Source: Astropecten irregularis (lineage: Eukaryota; Echinodermata; Asteroidea; Paxillosida; Astropectinidae). Taken from it: a stretch of 64,000 nt of DNA. The translations under genes and the position numbers were made by a program. The stretch is from the NCBI GenBank assembly GCA_963971285.1, contig OZ020257.1, positions 11,732,602-11,796,601 of the forward strand. Direction: 5' to 3'. A model generated the notes under the pieces. That model made no database searches and was not told where the DNA came from. It saw only the letters and a list, made by a program, of their open reading frames with translations. Below, piece by piece: positions 25,571 through 40,000 of the stretch (the stretch's first letter is position 1; every line of letters begins with the position of its first letter).

Positions 25571-26446
25571 CTCTTGAGTCTTCTTTCTCTGCATCCAAGA
25601 CAAAAAACTTCGTGGTTCAGAACTGAATCGAAATGACAATCACCTCTCACGGTGTTACCATAGTTGTCGTAGAGCTAAATGCTGATATCGACGATCATGC
25701 TGCACCGTCTTCAAACTCAAGCTGTATGAATCAAATCATACCAGTGTGTTGCATATAGGATACCGTATACATTTAATTAGGCAGCCTTGGTCCTAAGAAT
25801 AGCAAGTTCTTTCCGAGAAGAACTGGATTAATGTTTGCTTGTCATGCTCTTGAATCTTTAGTTCCTTGCTTGAGTCATGACAGCATTTATATTTTTTCAT
25901 TCACGCTGCCGTGTTTTGATAATAATTGAACGGGAACTTTTAAGGCTTCTTTATATTTTGACAGAAGGAGGAAATTTGTGAATGTCAAGGATGATGGGTT
26001 TGCTGTCAGCCTGTGAGTTTACCCGCAAGATTTGTGATCGAAGTTCAGGTGTTTAAGCTATGAGTGGGTCTACATTTCTTACATCGAATCTTAAACCTTA
26101 GCAGCGAAGGTTAAAACGAGAAAAATCACCTTGCTGTATTGACGTCAGACTCCGTGTTGTCTAGTGTCTCAACAAGCATGCATCAACCTTAGAGGATTTC
26201 TACATCGATTCGTAATCTAGATTCGGGGAGGACTTTTATCTTTCTGTTCGTCTCTTCCTATAAGACAAACCCGAATCGGTTGACTGAAACTGCGATCTTA
26301 ATCTGCTCGACTTTACTTATACATCGCATTCAGTGGCCTTGTGTTTTAGAACTCGGCATCAGGCCCCCTATATCTCAGGTGAAGGATGTTTTTTAAGCCG
26401 TCAGTTTACATGATGCTTCTGCGTTTAGACTCGACAAGTTGTTTTG
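25571..26446. other. Intergenic, nothing recognised
   Basis: No conserved frame or repeat recognised. Confidence 0.5.
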
Positions 26447-26813
26447 TTAAAGGGATGGTACAGAACTGGTTTTTGCGACAAAACCGTTGCTGACAGTGAA
26501 ACCACATTATGTAATCCATCATATACCTTAACTGACAAACCTGTACGGAAGTTTGAGGTCAATCAGCCATCTGGGTCACGAGAAAATAGTGAAATCCGTT
26601 TACACATTTCAACGATATTAGAGTTCATAATAAAACGCTTCGAAGCGATTTATTCCAATCGGAAAATACTTTCATTTATTTCTCAACGAATCTGGCATTT
26701 CAGACAAAACATTTCATGGGATGTTTTCTCCTATCATCACCATTATACTGTGTAAGTTTTATGTGAATCTGTGATCTTGAAGTGTATGTTGTCTTACCAA
26801 TTCTGTACCATCC
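26447..26813 (+). mobile_element. TTAA MITE family, copy J (old, type 1-like)
   Basis: TTAA-AGGGATGGTACAGAACTGG at the left, AATTCTGTACCATCC at the right. The interior is diverged but recognisable (ATCTGGGTCACGAGAAAATA, GGCATTTCAG, ATGTGAATCTGTGATC). It is the most decayed copy in the window. Confidence 0.65.
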
Positions 26814-29800
26814 GAATTGTGCAGTATACCCTACTTAGTGATTCTACATTTCTATCATAGAGTTGCGAGGCTATTATGTTGCCCTGCCCATGATACGAAT
26901 GTTAGATGAGTAAATTCTCCCTCATTTTCCATGCACCCATAATGCGTCATACCACTGCTGGCTGCCGGCACAATTCGAAAAAAAACTTGCCGAAGAAAAA
27001 AATAAACTCATGAAGGACTTTCGCCGACAAATTGATTGTTATCCCCGGCATCCAAATTACAACCGACTCGCCTTGGTAGTTTTATTGCCTCATTTGTATA
27101 AAGCTTAGATTCGGTGTGAAGACACGCTCAACCTTCGGCTACCGGAGCCAGCCCCGCAGGTAACAAGTAGACGGGCTTCGGGAATGATGGTCATCACATC
27201 ATAGAGAGACGGCAGGCATGTGTTGATGGGGGTACGGCCAGTGATACAAAAAGACGCCGCCGATAGCCCTAGGGTAAAGGTGTCTGATCCAAGCTTCTTC
27301 TTCTTCGGAGGCCACAAACACTCTCTGAGCAGAAGTTTTTTTCCCCTTGATTTTGTGTCTGTTTATCTCGTCTGAATGATTATGTATTTTAAAGGAGTGC
27401 AAGTAACTAGCAAAGGGTGAGTCTAGTTTGGTTGGATGGGTCTGGTGGTGTAGGGTGGAGGCTTGGGGTGATTGTTGGGAAGACCCGGTGGAGTACGGGT
27501 GTGGGTTCGGCGATTGTGGATATGATTGTTAATTGGAGGTTTTACGGTAATCAAGACCGAACAAAATGTGATTTTGATGACGGTGGAACAACATTACATT
27601 GAGGTTTCTCAATTCGCAGTTTTGATGCCTTTTTCTGTCATTGCTTTTCGCTGTATTTTTGCTGTACGTTTTGATGTGTTGAAACTTGGAGCTATAAAAC
27701 AGGTAGCTCCATGGTTGAACACCAAAGGTGTCCCTGGCTTCGCTGTTCCTATAATACCCCTACACGTTCTCGTACTATTGTCTATCTTCTTCATGTTAAC
27801 CAGTGCTGCTGAAGCCGCACTGCATTAGTCAGCGCATGAAACGAAAGTCACCCCTCTCGGCAAAATCACATCCCACAACCTTGATGAAAAGCTTGAAAAC
27901 CGCTCGTCTGTTTTCTTTCCCGATTTCTATTTTCCTGTCGAGTGAATTTCTGTGCAATCGGGGAAAAGGAAATGTCGAAATCACCAGGGTTTTTTATTCT
28001 TACTGAGAGACTCTCGCTCTCTCTCTCTCTACGGTTGCACGCTGTCATTCTAGTATAAATCAGAAAATCGGGATGCGTGAAAGTTGCGATGTATTGGAAC
28101 GTAGTGATGCGTTGCAACGTGCAATTATAGAATCGGCCGTCACAATATCATTCACTTGTGCATTTGTCCCCCCTCTCATTGTGGGTTGTAATTGAGTCAG
28201 AACCTAGTAGTGGCAGGTGTTGGCTGGTTTTTGAATTGAATGTAGTATAACTTTATCGGTCACATCAAAAAGACCTTCACTTCAGGCTGTTACAGGATTT
28301 TGGTGATCGACCTGCTATTTTTCGACGAAGTACCGATTTTTTATTTCAGGGAAATGTATTCGGAATTGAATTGCAAATTTTCTCGAATTATCCAAGTCGG
28401 CCACGGATCATTGCCAGGGTGGCAACAATAAAATGTAAATGACCAGATAAATGAATAGATAACGGGTAGATATGATTATGTACATGTCATTATAACAACT
28501 GTCTGTTGTATATTCTTTGGTCCCAGCATGGCGGTAGAAATTACTACCTTCACGGTCACAGCTTGTTGGGGGCTTGTCCCCAGCCTGTGTATGCATTTTG
28601 GGACCGAATTTGCCCAAATTTGGGCGATTTTCCCAATTAAGCAAGTTCTTACTAACAAAGTTCGCTTGCTTCTGTAACCTTTTGGCTTGGGTCTTCTTGG
28701 GACACAAATTATTAAATTATAACCTAAAGGCCTAGTACTAGGCCTATGTACAATATACCGGAAGGTTGGCACAACTGACCCGGTGACCTGTGACGTAACA
28801 CTGCCCTGTGTAATTACGAACCCTCCCCCTATATTTATAAGGCACTTAGTGAATTGATGACTTTTTGGAAGAGCTTTATTGAGTTGAATACGGTCTTTCA
28901 CTTCAGTGACGATCAATCAGATTTGTTCAGTTTAACTTAATGCACCATGCTGCACGGATTTCGTATTGTATGATATCTTACTTGAAAGATAATAACGTGG
29001 GAAATTCAAGGACGATCCGGTTATCGATTTTGAATTGAACTGCAACCCCCCCCCCCCCCAATCCACTGCCTTGAACTTATCACATCATTGAGCATCGGAT
29101 TACGGTTGTACGAATACTCGATCATAGCATTGGCTCATTATCTTGTCGATTTTGGGATGGTATATAGGCGAATATATACCATTTTCCTCCTCTCTCCCCT
29201 ATGCATGCATCACTCATGATATCACAAGTTCACCAAACATGCACAATAATCTAATCAATATTGGAGTAAGTCACATGTTGGGTATCTCCATGACATAGTG
29301 TATATACATACACATGTATATATTTATATATAGTCAATGTGATTACCAGTGGATTGTCAATGCAGCCTGCATATAACACGTATATATATCCCGGGCCCCT
29401 TTTTTCATATTAAGTTAGTATTCATAGCCGGCTGAACATGTGATATTACTGTCCTGCCTCCATAATGTTAGCCCTTCTGAAAATAAACCAATTTTCGCCC
29501 GAGTAGTGCGTCAGTGCCTGCACGTATTGATGGTAATGCCTCAGAGCGCATGGAGAGGGGGGACTAAGGGGAGGTTGCAAGAATAGGTTTCTGCCTGGCT
29601 GGTCGCCAGGTGATCCGGTGTGCAGAAACAACCCCAAGCGTGAAATTGATATCTTTTGGTATTTTTTGGTTGTGTGTTGTTGTACGCTCTCTCCTTTCGA
29701 GGCCGTCGGGTCTTAATTTCGGTTCTACAGATCTTATCAAATGTTTATCAAATTTCATAAGGAAATTAATTGTCATCAGGTTTTCTTTCTTCATTTTTTG

Positions 29801-32800
29801 GTTTAATATTAGTTTCGTGTAGGCCTACTGTACTGCAGTTGTTGTTTTGGCTTCATCTGAAACTGGGCTCTGTATGTTCTTGTGTTTCTGGAGTGATTCG
29901 GTTGCAAGTTACAGTGGTTAATGAGCAAGTTGTTAAGTGAATAATCCCCATCAGATGTCACAGACTCTAATTTCAAAACCAAGACTTTTAGATCGAAACA
30001 ACGTATAGTTCTTTTTGTATGATGTTATTGTGAAGATCATTGCAGTTTTATCTAAACTTGCTGACTTATTTTAGTTGTCAATTAAGTGTAAAGATAGTAG
30101 ACATGTTTCGAATCATTAGGTGATCACGTTGAACGTGTTACAAATTATCGTGTCAAAGATTAGCTTATTGCTGCGTGTCAGCCAATTAACCAATTGCAAT
30201 TCGATGTCTTCAACACGTGCCACGATTATCGTCCAATGGCAATCCCAGTGCCAATTTGGTGTAAACGCTTGCAAGTCCGTGATTGGCTCGTGATCCTCTT
30301 AACACGACGCGCGCGTCCGACCCCCCGCCACGCCAATCAATATTTGACAGCGTTGCTTCCGATGGCATGCCACAGAAATCTAGTGCTCGATTCCAAAAAA
30401 TAACACCTAGAAAAATAACGGTATAATATTATAGTTCGAGCTTGATGCGAAGGGGCGACATATTTGAGGAATTACTCATTATGGGCTGCTTGGAATTCGC
30501 CTGTTAACGGCCTGCAAATTGCTAAAATTGCGAGGAATTTCACCGTGAAATAAGCAGTAAACAGCACTGACGTAACTACGAACCAGGAGGAATTTTACCG
30601 TATACTTTCTTCACCATTGATTGATATAAATTCATTTCATCATCGTTGATCATTGTTGTATTCTTTTTTATTGAGATGTGAATTGCAAGCCCTAGCAACT
30701 GAATCGAAATAGATTGAACATATCGACTAAATTATTGCATATTTGTTTGATTAATTACTCATTCCGTATATATATACACTGTCGGAATGTGCCTTATCTC
30801 TGCAATAAAATCCCCTGATCTGTGGGAAACATCCTTCCAATAAATTAATCTCGAATTATTTTCTGCCGACAGAGCCGTTTTAAAGAGCTCCTTAACGAAA
30901 TTGCGTGGAGTTATAATGGCGGTCATTTTGCCTCGTTTAATGGCGCCGCGGCCTGTCTTTTTGAGTTTTTATTAGCTGTGACAGCATTGCCCTGGTTTTT
31001 AATTGCCCTTTCTGCATACGACCGTAGTATTTCTCACCTCGGATTGCCTGCTCTTTTTGTTTCTCTTGTTTGATGCATGCCGTGCTAGGCTTGCGGTGTT
31101 TGCCTACTGATGTGTCTATCTCCAGCAATGCCTCATAAAACACGGCCGTGTATTTGATCTTCGAGACCCAAGGCCCACCCAAACTTCCTCTGAACGGTGA
31201 AGTGCCTCGTTATAATAATTATGCAACATGGGGGAATTATTGTCTCACGTGAAAGACACGGGTGTTAGGTTTGGGGGTCTCCAGCTCTTAAGAATTGTCC
31301 ACACATAAGGATGAGGCAGAGGAGACGTTGTGCCATTTGTATACGTACCGAGGCCAATCGGCATGATATTCTAGAAGCTCTGCTTTTATTTGATACCCGT
31401 CCCGTGTACGTCAACACGTTCGGTGTTGTACGTCAACATGTTTAATGATGTATACCGTGGCACTACTGTGCACGGACCATTCTGTGCGCCTTCTTCTTCC
31501 TCGTCTGTCGGCTTTCGCTGATGAGATTATTGAAAACGAAAAAGAAAGGTTTAAAAAATTCCGAATTGACCTGGGTCGGTTTGGATCATGATCAACCTAT
31601 ATTTATTTAATCTGGCGTGTGTGGCAGGTGCGTTTCCCTAGTCCAAGGATGCTGCTTTGAATTGAGCCAACGAAGGCTTCGATCGATTTTGTGGCAAGGC
31701 AAAGAAAAAATGGAAAGGAAATTTCCTCACAACTTAAGGAATTGAGACTGACTTTTCAAAGAATGGTTAAACAGGCAGGCTTTGGGTAATTTAACTTGGG
31801 CCATGGTGGCTTTTATAGGTCTGAAGCTTTTGTGGTTGGTGGTTATTTTGGCCTATTTCTCTTTATGGTTCGCTCTGAGCGTTGTGATATATTTGGAGAT
31901 GAGAGGCTGTTCCTGTAACGCGATGGCCACCTAGTGAGGTCGTTTGTTATCCAGTCGCTTATAATTAGAGAAAGATTCCTCATCTGCACTCCATCAGTTC
32001 ATGGAGCATCTTACTCCCATAGGCTCGTTGACGGTTGCCGTCCCCGCGAGTGAGTAGCTAGCATCGTACATCAACTTCGCACTTGTCACATTGGTGTTAA
32101 CGTACAATAAATATAACTCCCTACGCGGTGATCATTCAATCGGCACTGGATCTTGTCCTATTTTATGACACGGGGCCTGACGTTCACCTGCAAAATGGGA
32201 TTGAAAAGGCCTTGGCCCTGTACGTATCTTGCTCTGGCCTCTTGCCGGAAAACATGGGGCTGTATTTCTCGTTTCCCTCGTCTACTTGGCAGCATTAACC
32301 CGCTATTGATTTTTCTTTGCGTGAGATTGACATTGCTATGGGAATGCCACACACCTTTTTTTTATCCATCATGAGAGGAGGTTTGTGTAAAGTAGATTCC
32401 CTGCAATTCTCGGTCAGTGCGAGATGGGATGGTTTTTCCTTCCAGGCTGAAACTGGCGACATAAAGCAAGGTTATAGGGGCTGTGACTAGCAAATACACT
32501 GACCATGCAAGTGTTTTTGTCCCAACATGGCGGCCCCTGCTTGAGCCCACTCTTATTATGTTTGCATAGCCTCGTGCGTTATTTACTCGAGTCGCTGTTT
32601 GCCAAAGAAATGCGAATAACGACGAGGGCAGTAGGAAAAATCCAAGGACGAATGAAACAACCTACAATAATAATGCATACGAACATGAGGTAAAACGACC
32701 GCAGATTGTTAAAAAATAATAATAGAAAATTAACTGTGTTTTTGACGTTAATCCGAAAAATGTTGTTATGAAAAAGGCTTCTATTGAAAAGAATAAATGT

Positions 32801-35800
32801 CTTCTCGTAATTGCTGTTTTCATTTATGTTGTGTGGAATTTTCACTCGTGCATAATAATTGCAGCCGTTCCTTTGGTTTCATTCGATTTGACCTGTGACA
32901 AGTTGGCGTCGCGTTTTAATGGTGAAGTCAAAGCGCGCCCTCTATTGCTGCGAGTTTTAGCCACGGCCGAGTGAGGGCGCTGTATGCAAAAGTGCACTGT
33001 GCCAGCCGCAGCCTTTCTGATGCTCCTTAGTAGGTGTGAACAATCTGATTTGCTGATAAACATGTCGCAGGTGATCGAACAGGCACTTCGTCACAATTAT
33101 TGCCAATGAATGAAATATCGTAAAATAACCCTGGAAGAACATTCTTCCACCCATTGTTCCAGTCTTTCCTTTCTAGAAAATAAATGACTGTGTCGAAAAA
33201 AAAAATGAAATTGTTGAATCACACAGCAATAATCTAGGCTCAAAAGGTTGAATCAAAAGGCGCCTCCGTGTACACTTTCCTCCCTTTTCTCGTACCCCGC
33301 TGTTTTACATTCTTGTCATTCACGCAGACAGAAATTCCATCTACACTATCCTGCCTTAAATAAGTTCGTATAATACAACATTCAATCAGTCGGATTTTGT
33401 GTGTGTGTCAGTCTTCCCCCTTGGTTGCCAGGATTGTGCATAACATGCTGTAACGGTTATGAAAACATGGCATTTGACCTCTGGGCACCCACCTCCGTGC
33501 GGTTGCTATGCAAGGCTGTCGAGATTGGTGCAAGGGGTATGCAGAATGTGTGTACTTTGGGCTCGCTCTGCGTCGTGGCTGGTAGTAAATACGGGCGAAT
33601 TTTTGTGTGTGTACAAAGCTGGTGTTATTTTTAAAACCAATGTGGTGTTGTGTCCTGTGTTTTGGATTCCTTGTTTTTTCCCCCGCAACTTTCTTGATTT
33701 TGTGAAAATGAATAGTCCGAGGCTGCCTCATGGTTGAGCTGCGTGTGCATACGAGTTGAGGACCCCAGTCTGGAAAGTAGCCTCATCCGACAATAATCCT
33801 TGCTGTCCAGTGTCCCATTTTCGAAAGGCAAAATTATGCAGCCAGTGAAACCAGCTAGCATTTGACGAAACTTTTCATTTGCTTCCAACCAAATTTACTT
33901 CAGTTTTAAATTAACAGCCCATATTTGTTGCCAAATTCGGTGTTGTTTGCCTTGTTTTATTAAAATGATTTCCACTTTTATGAAATCAAGAAGAGTCAAT
34001 TCTTAACAAAAAATTAAACAGAGGTGCAGATTGTGGTTTGTAGGAAAGATGATGCTGTATTTTCTCAGGAGTCCTCTTATATTGGAAATTTTATCCTTGG
34101 GATATATTAAGCAAGTGATAAGGCAATGGAGTCTCAGCACAGTGTTGCTGTCAGCACAGTATAATGCTTAATAATCCCACAGACTTAAACCTCGCATGTA
34201 CAATGTATAGTACGTGAATGCATTTTATTGTGCAGACACGGCATATGCCTGTTTCATTTCAATATCTCTACGCTTATCATCGCCCCCAAACAGCACTTGA
34301 ACTCCGTGGCACAACCGGGGGGCAAGGCAGGGGCCATTCTCCTATCGCAGACGTGCTGACAGCCAAATCCTGCGCTGCATGCTATGCTGCTCAAAAACCC
34401 AGATTGATTTAAATGACTCCGTCACGAAAAGTGGCGCGAGAAGATGAGAGTCAAAAAAGGCGGGAAAGGGGAATTATCGTCTGCTAGCTGACTACTGCGA
34501 CAACATACGGATTAAAGTTTTCTTGGCAAAATAATAGGCCTATGCATGACTTTGGGGAAAAAAATGCTTCGTAAACTGAAGTTTCCATTTTAACCAAGTA
34601 CTTGTGCCGTTTAATCCCAGTTCTCTGCAATTAATACGGAAGCCTGGAAATCATTTTTTTTTAATTGTGAATGAGACGATTATGATTTTCTTTCAATCAC
34701 CAGTGTGCTCTTATGGGGCTCGTTTGTTGTGAATGTATACACGGTCCCTCGTCATAGTAAGAAATTAATCATCCCGTCGGGTTGGAGGGACTGTAAAATC
34801 ATGACAATCAGCCTAAAAGAGTCCTGTCAGAAACACGCACAGGCGGGATTAGACCAAAACCCATCCCTTGGCGTTGTTCATTGCTCAACTATGTAACGAA
34901 AGAGAGAGAGGGAGAGAGAAGGGTAGAAGAAGAAAAACAGGCTGTGGGGACAAATCAAGTTTCGACGCGGTGAATCATCCCTTTCACAAGAAACTCGCCG
35001 ATGATCGCCCCCAGCGAGAGCCAATGCACTCTTGGGGTATAGGAGGCCTGTGAATATACCGGTCGGCGGAGACATCCCTCGGTCACGGCGTGTTTGGCGC
35101 ACGGCGGTGCAAAATGCCACCGACTGCCAACTCGATCGCCGGTTTATTCCACACAGAGGGCATTATCACGGCGTTCCAAATTGAAACGACCGTCTGCACT
35201 TTCTGGTATAACGCAGCAAAATACTGTTTCAACCGCGAGTAAACATTTCTCTCAATTGCAGTTTATTTTTGCAAATTGTGAGCCGTCAACACGACCTAAT
35301 GTTGAATTATGCCGTGTTGCGGCATCTGTTTTTCCAGAGGGTTCGGCAATATAGTTATTTCAAAAAAATGTCAAATTTTCATTCACGACAAATTCGACTG
35401 GTCTAACCAAGTTACATCCATAGTTGGATGTTGATTAAATGTAGTAATAGCTTTACAAGGAAGAAATCTTAACGGATGTTTTATTCAGTTTTCCCCTTTA
35501 TACTGAGTTTACCGCATCTCATCGCGCTTATACCCTTACCGGCAATTCAACAGCCAACTCGCCTCTCCTTGTTATTGATACGGCGGTATTTGAACGTCAG
35601 AATTCGGCCTTATCGTCGTATCCCTTGTTCGTGCAACAAAGTTCGCACCTGAACCCACCGACATCTATGTTATCGCGTCTGCTCAGTCAACAAGGCCAGC
35701 CTCACACCGTGCAGGAAGGCTACATGCATGTCAGGATTGAGCAAACCAAACAAGAGAAGGGGAAAAAATTGTACACACTACTTGAGTAGATTAGCATGCG

Positions 35801-36974
35801 ATAATAACTCGGGTCGGTCATGTATTGGTATTTGCAATGATAAGGATATTGCGAGTGTTGGGCTTAACAAGTCTACTATACAGCAGAGTAATTAGCTGTG
35901 GAAGGTGCATGTGTGGATGCCTGGGTTACCAATTGTGAATGTTCGTTCAAATGATGCGAGGTTTGTGGTTGGTTCCCTGTTTCATCTTATCTTATCTTAT
36001 GATACGCTATTTTCCTTGTTGTGGTTTACGCATGTAAACATCCGCCTCTAGCTATGGTGACTAACTTCAGTTTTGGTCAGTAGTATATCAGTACATTAAT
36101 TTTTTATGTCGGTCTTGCCTGAATGAAATCATGAAGTCAATTAACCTTTAGTAAGTAGTAGAGGTCGTCTACCTCCAAAATTGAAACTTAACTAACGAAA
36201 AATTAAGCGACTTTGCCGAAATGTCAAACTTATCATTAATTAGGTATTTTTTTTGTAGAAGAAATCATACGTACACCATGTTAGCGACCTTAAACAACAG
36301 CCAACCAACACTCAAAATAATGTGCTCTTCAATATTTTTACCTACAGTGTTTCCACTTATGCTGAACAGACCACAAACTCACGACCCATATAATTTGAAC
36401 GACTAGAGTGACGGTAGAGGCAGCGTGTGGAGTGTATGACAGGCGCGAGGGCACGAGCCTGGGCTCCCCACCGCGACCCCTCTCGCCCGGAGAGGCAACT
36501 GCTTGTAACATGACCCAAACGCCGTCCATGCAGGTCGGGACTGAACATTTTTTCTGTCAAGTCTCTCCGCTGAGAATGCAGCGCGTGTCATTCACCCCAT
36601 CATAGTGTAATAAGAGGAGAAACACACCATCTTATGAATAATACAGTGTTCTCTCATAAGTTTTGCAAGTGTAAGCAGAAAGTAATTTGGTTGTTTTTTA
36701 TTTCAGTGGCAAACTCACGGATTTTCCTAAAATTAACTTTTATTCCTCCATTCTCGAAATTATACTTAATTAGACTTCAGCCAAGTTCCATGAACAAGCT
36801 GATATTTTACAAATTCACTTGAGTGAAAGTTACGACGATTTATGTTAATACTGTTTTCTTTCAAGTTTTAGTTGTGAAAAACCGCGAATTTATCAACTTG
36901 CTATTAAAATAGCTGTGCGTTATACCGCCCTCTTTTGTCATACCACCACCATGATCTGGTACCTTCTTAAAACT
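26814..36974. other. Long gene-free stretch
   Basis: Contains a G/T-biased tract (27415-27545), CT repeats near 28020, a C14 run (29046-29059), an AT dinucleotide-rich stretch near 29295-29330, and motif-dense candidate regulatory DNA (30660-30930). No supported gene. Confidence 0.4.
27686..27710. repeat. Second copy of the GGAGCTATAAAACA hairpin
   Basis: TGGAGCT, then a spacer containing ATAAAACA, then AGCTCCATGG. It shares the loop sequence with the copy at 60801-60827, including TATAAAACA. Confidence 0.55.
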
Positions 36975-37070
36975 TAGTCTGGTTCCCTGCCCAAAGATTC
37001 CCTGACGACTCTTATCATAATTAGAATTAAGAAACAATAGTCGGAGATTCTTGGTCAGGGAACCAGACTA
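36975..37070. mobile_element. 96-bp foldback element with 9-bp target duplication
   Basis: The ends TAGTCTGGTTCCCTG and CAGGGAACCAGACTA are perfect inverted repeats, and the arms stay alignable for about 40 bp. CTTAAAACT directly flanks both sides (36966-36974 and 37071-37079). A 9-bp duplication is typical of Mutator-like elements. Confidence 0.85.
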
Positions 37071-37079
37071 CTTAAAACT

Positions 37080-40000
37080 GTGGGCACCACTCTTCGGTGA
37101 AAAATCATGGCAGTACACTTCATATTAATAACTATGCTTTCAATTTCTCGACAATGAAAGCCAATATGGCGACCAAACGAGATTGAACCACGCTTGGACC
37201 AAGTTTTCTTCCCCTTACATTTATCACGCTGTTCTTAAGTTTCCAGAAAATAAGTTTTGTGCTTAGATGTTGTGCTTTTTAATCGACTTTCCAGTTGACT
37301 GCCGTGAAAGCCTGAAGGGCTGTGAGTAACTCACGGAGGAGGAATTTGACTTCGTCTTGGTCGTTGTCCCTGGTGTTCGTTATCGTGACTTTATGATTGG
37401 GATTTCACTGTGCGGAAGGTGGTGTTGGGTGATTATATTCCTCGACGTGATGGCCAGTTGGCTTGGGGCTGCCGTCCCCGCTCGTCTGGCCGGCTGGGGA
37501 CATCGCTGGGCACTCTAAACTATCGGGTTCCATATCTTGTTTTGGTTTTTGTCTGAGAATCGCCACAAATTCCTCCCACCCGTGACAAATAATAAAGTCA
37601 TGCTTAGGTTCCCGGGGTGGGCGAAGTCGCTGTTTTCTTGACCTTCCAGTTGTGGCATGCAGGTTGAGGTTTGTCCTTCTAGAAGCATCAGCTCATGGGT
37701 GATGGTTCACCTTCAGTCTGATCGCTCCAAACAAACAAACCAAGAAGCTATGACCTCTCATGGATGTCCGTCAACTACCAGACATCTAATCTATAGCCAC
37801 TGGTGTCTATTTCAGTTTAGGTCAACCATAGGACTGTTGAGCAGTGTCTGAAAATATTAATATCAATCCAACTTGAGAGTTGGTCAGACCATGGTAAGAC
37901 TCTGGTGGGTCGGTCATAAGGAATCCTAAGTTAAAGAGGAATCCGCAACACCTTTTGCATCGAGTCATCGACTGTCCAGAAAAAAACAGCATTCTTTGAG
38001 ATCCGTCGCGAGACTTCCGCCGCAGGGTTTACAACTTATGCGTAACATTTATGGAGGTGAAATGCCGATCATGCTGTGCTGAAGACCTCCATCAGAATCA
38101 CATGGCTGGATAACTCTGATAGTAGGGTCCTCTGCAAGGGTAACGCCAATTTCCTATATATTGTCTCTACTTTAATACGGACCAATATAAAAAGAACGAC
38201 AGGCCTGCCATGTGTCTAATAATCGTTCATTGTGTCAAAACATGGAGCTATTGAATAGAAAAGTGGAACATTGCTCCATGGTCAAAAGAATCTGATTGAA
38301 CAAAACTTGTATGGATCACATCAAAGGACTGAGAACGAGTCTAGACATTCCCCCATGTCATTGGTGCTGGTTTTCCACACACACAAAAAATGCTAACACC
38401 GTCACCATTTACCGCTATCATAATGAAATGATATTAAATACACGCGTAAACGGATTACGTCCCGAGATGAAATATAGCCCGGGGTATGCGATATCCAATA
38501 ACTAGCATGGGTCGTCTTGTAGTTTAAAAATAGCCCCTGTATGTACAGTATGTGGCTTGGCTTGTACAGAGAAGAATGTTATTTTAATGCTGAATTTTAT
38601 TCAATCTATACACACGATATATTGTATTTTTAGTCTTCAATAATTTTGTTCCCACTCGTATCGAATCCAAATCGGTGTACCCTTCCTCGACTTTCCTTGG
38701 GACTGCAAATATTTCCCCACGGCTTGTAAATCTCGTTTCCCTTTTTAAAACGTATCGCTTATTATAGCCTTAGAGTATGATGCTTCCCCTGGAAAGGGAA
38801 CAGCCAGCGTGGTAGTGACGCATTTCCATTGGGCCTGGGGAGAAGAAACCTTATGTCGGTTGAGAGGAGTGAAAGTGGGTCCGTGTTAGCAGAGCCTGTG
38901 TACGGTCCTCTTAATCCGATTTCGGGCTGGAAAATTGCTCCAGAGCGCGGGAGCGATCCGGATCTCGAGGTTGATGAATACATTCACTGGAATTTTATAT
39001 TCCTTTTTTTATATAAGCAAGTGAATAATATTTAGTATATACTGGTATTATTTTCATTTTACACTTTCTCGGGTCAAAATTTGCATGACGCAAAAATGGT
39101 CTGTTCTGAACCTGCGTGGTACAAGAACGCAAACTGCTCATAATTTTTCCCATATCGTTCATGATGAGATCATTATACGTTCATGATCACATTGGGCGCA
39201 TTGAAGTGTATTGTAATGTTCTATTAGTCACCCATTATGTTCATTCGACTTATTAGGGGGAATGTTTTCATTAAATATGTGCATCTTTTCACGAAGAAGT
39301 ATATAGTGCTTTTCTATAATCATGGAGGAAGGAAAGACCTCCATGTCTATATTCAGTATACGAGATTAAAACGCAATACCTATCTTTTATATTCCTGGAG
39401 AAATGTATGCTTTATTCAAGGCATACAGTTTAAAGTAAACTTCCTGGAAAAAATTAAGTGATACATTAATCTTTCTGCAAATTGTTGGTTGTTCTTTGAG
39501 GTCATCGAACCGTTGGCCCCTATTTATAAACCGCATCTTGTTTAGTCAATTACGCAACTGGGTTTGCTGCAATTAATTCCCCGTTGCTAGCGGGGCTTCG
39601 TTCACCAGTCCGCCACACAAGCTGTGCGTTACGTCACTCGTCCGTGGGCACCAGCGGTGGGGCTGCCTGGTTCCCCGCGACTTCCCGTGCGCCGAACCAG
39701 CGGGATTTCACCCTTTTGTCAATCACAACTGGACTGACGAAGGCCATTGTGATATTTTGATGGACAAGGCGTTGCTAAAGATGCCCCCCCCCCCTTCCTC
39801 ATCTCGGGGCATCCTCTTGAAGGAAAAGACCAGTAAAGAGTAATCTTTCCATTGTCCGGTTAAAACTCAAGCATGGATGCTAACTCCTCCTTGATTGACT
39901 TAAAGTTCCAGCCATCTTTTCTTGTGTACGACCTGGAATAAACACTCCTGTTACACTTCACACCGCGAGATACGTCAATCCACGTCATTAACAGAATATT

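Noticed and set aside
28476-28916. 146-aa open frame, minus strand
   Set aside because: No recognisable domain, irregular composition, no supporting splice sites or neighbours.
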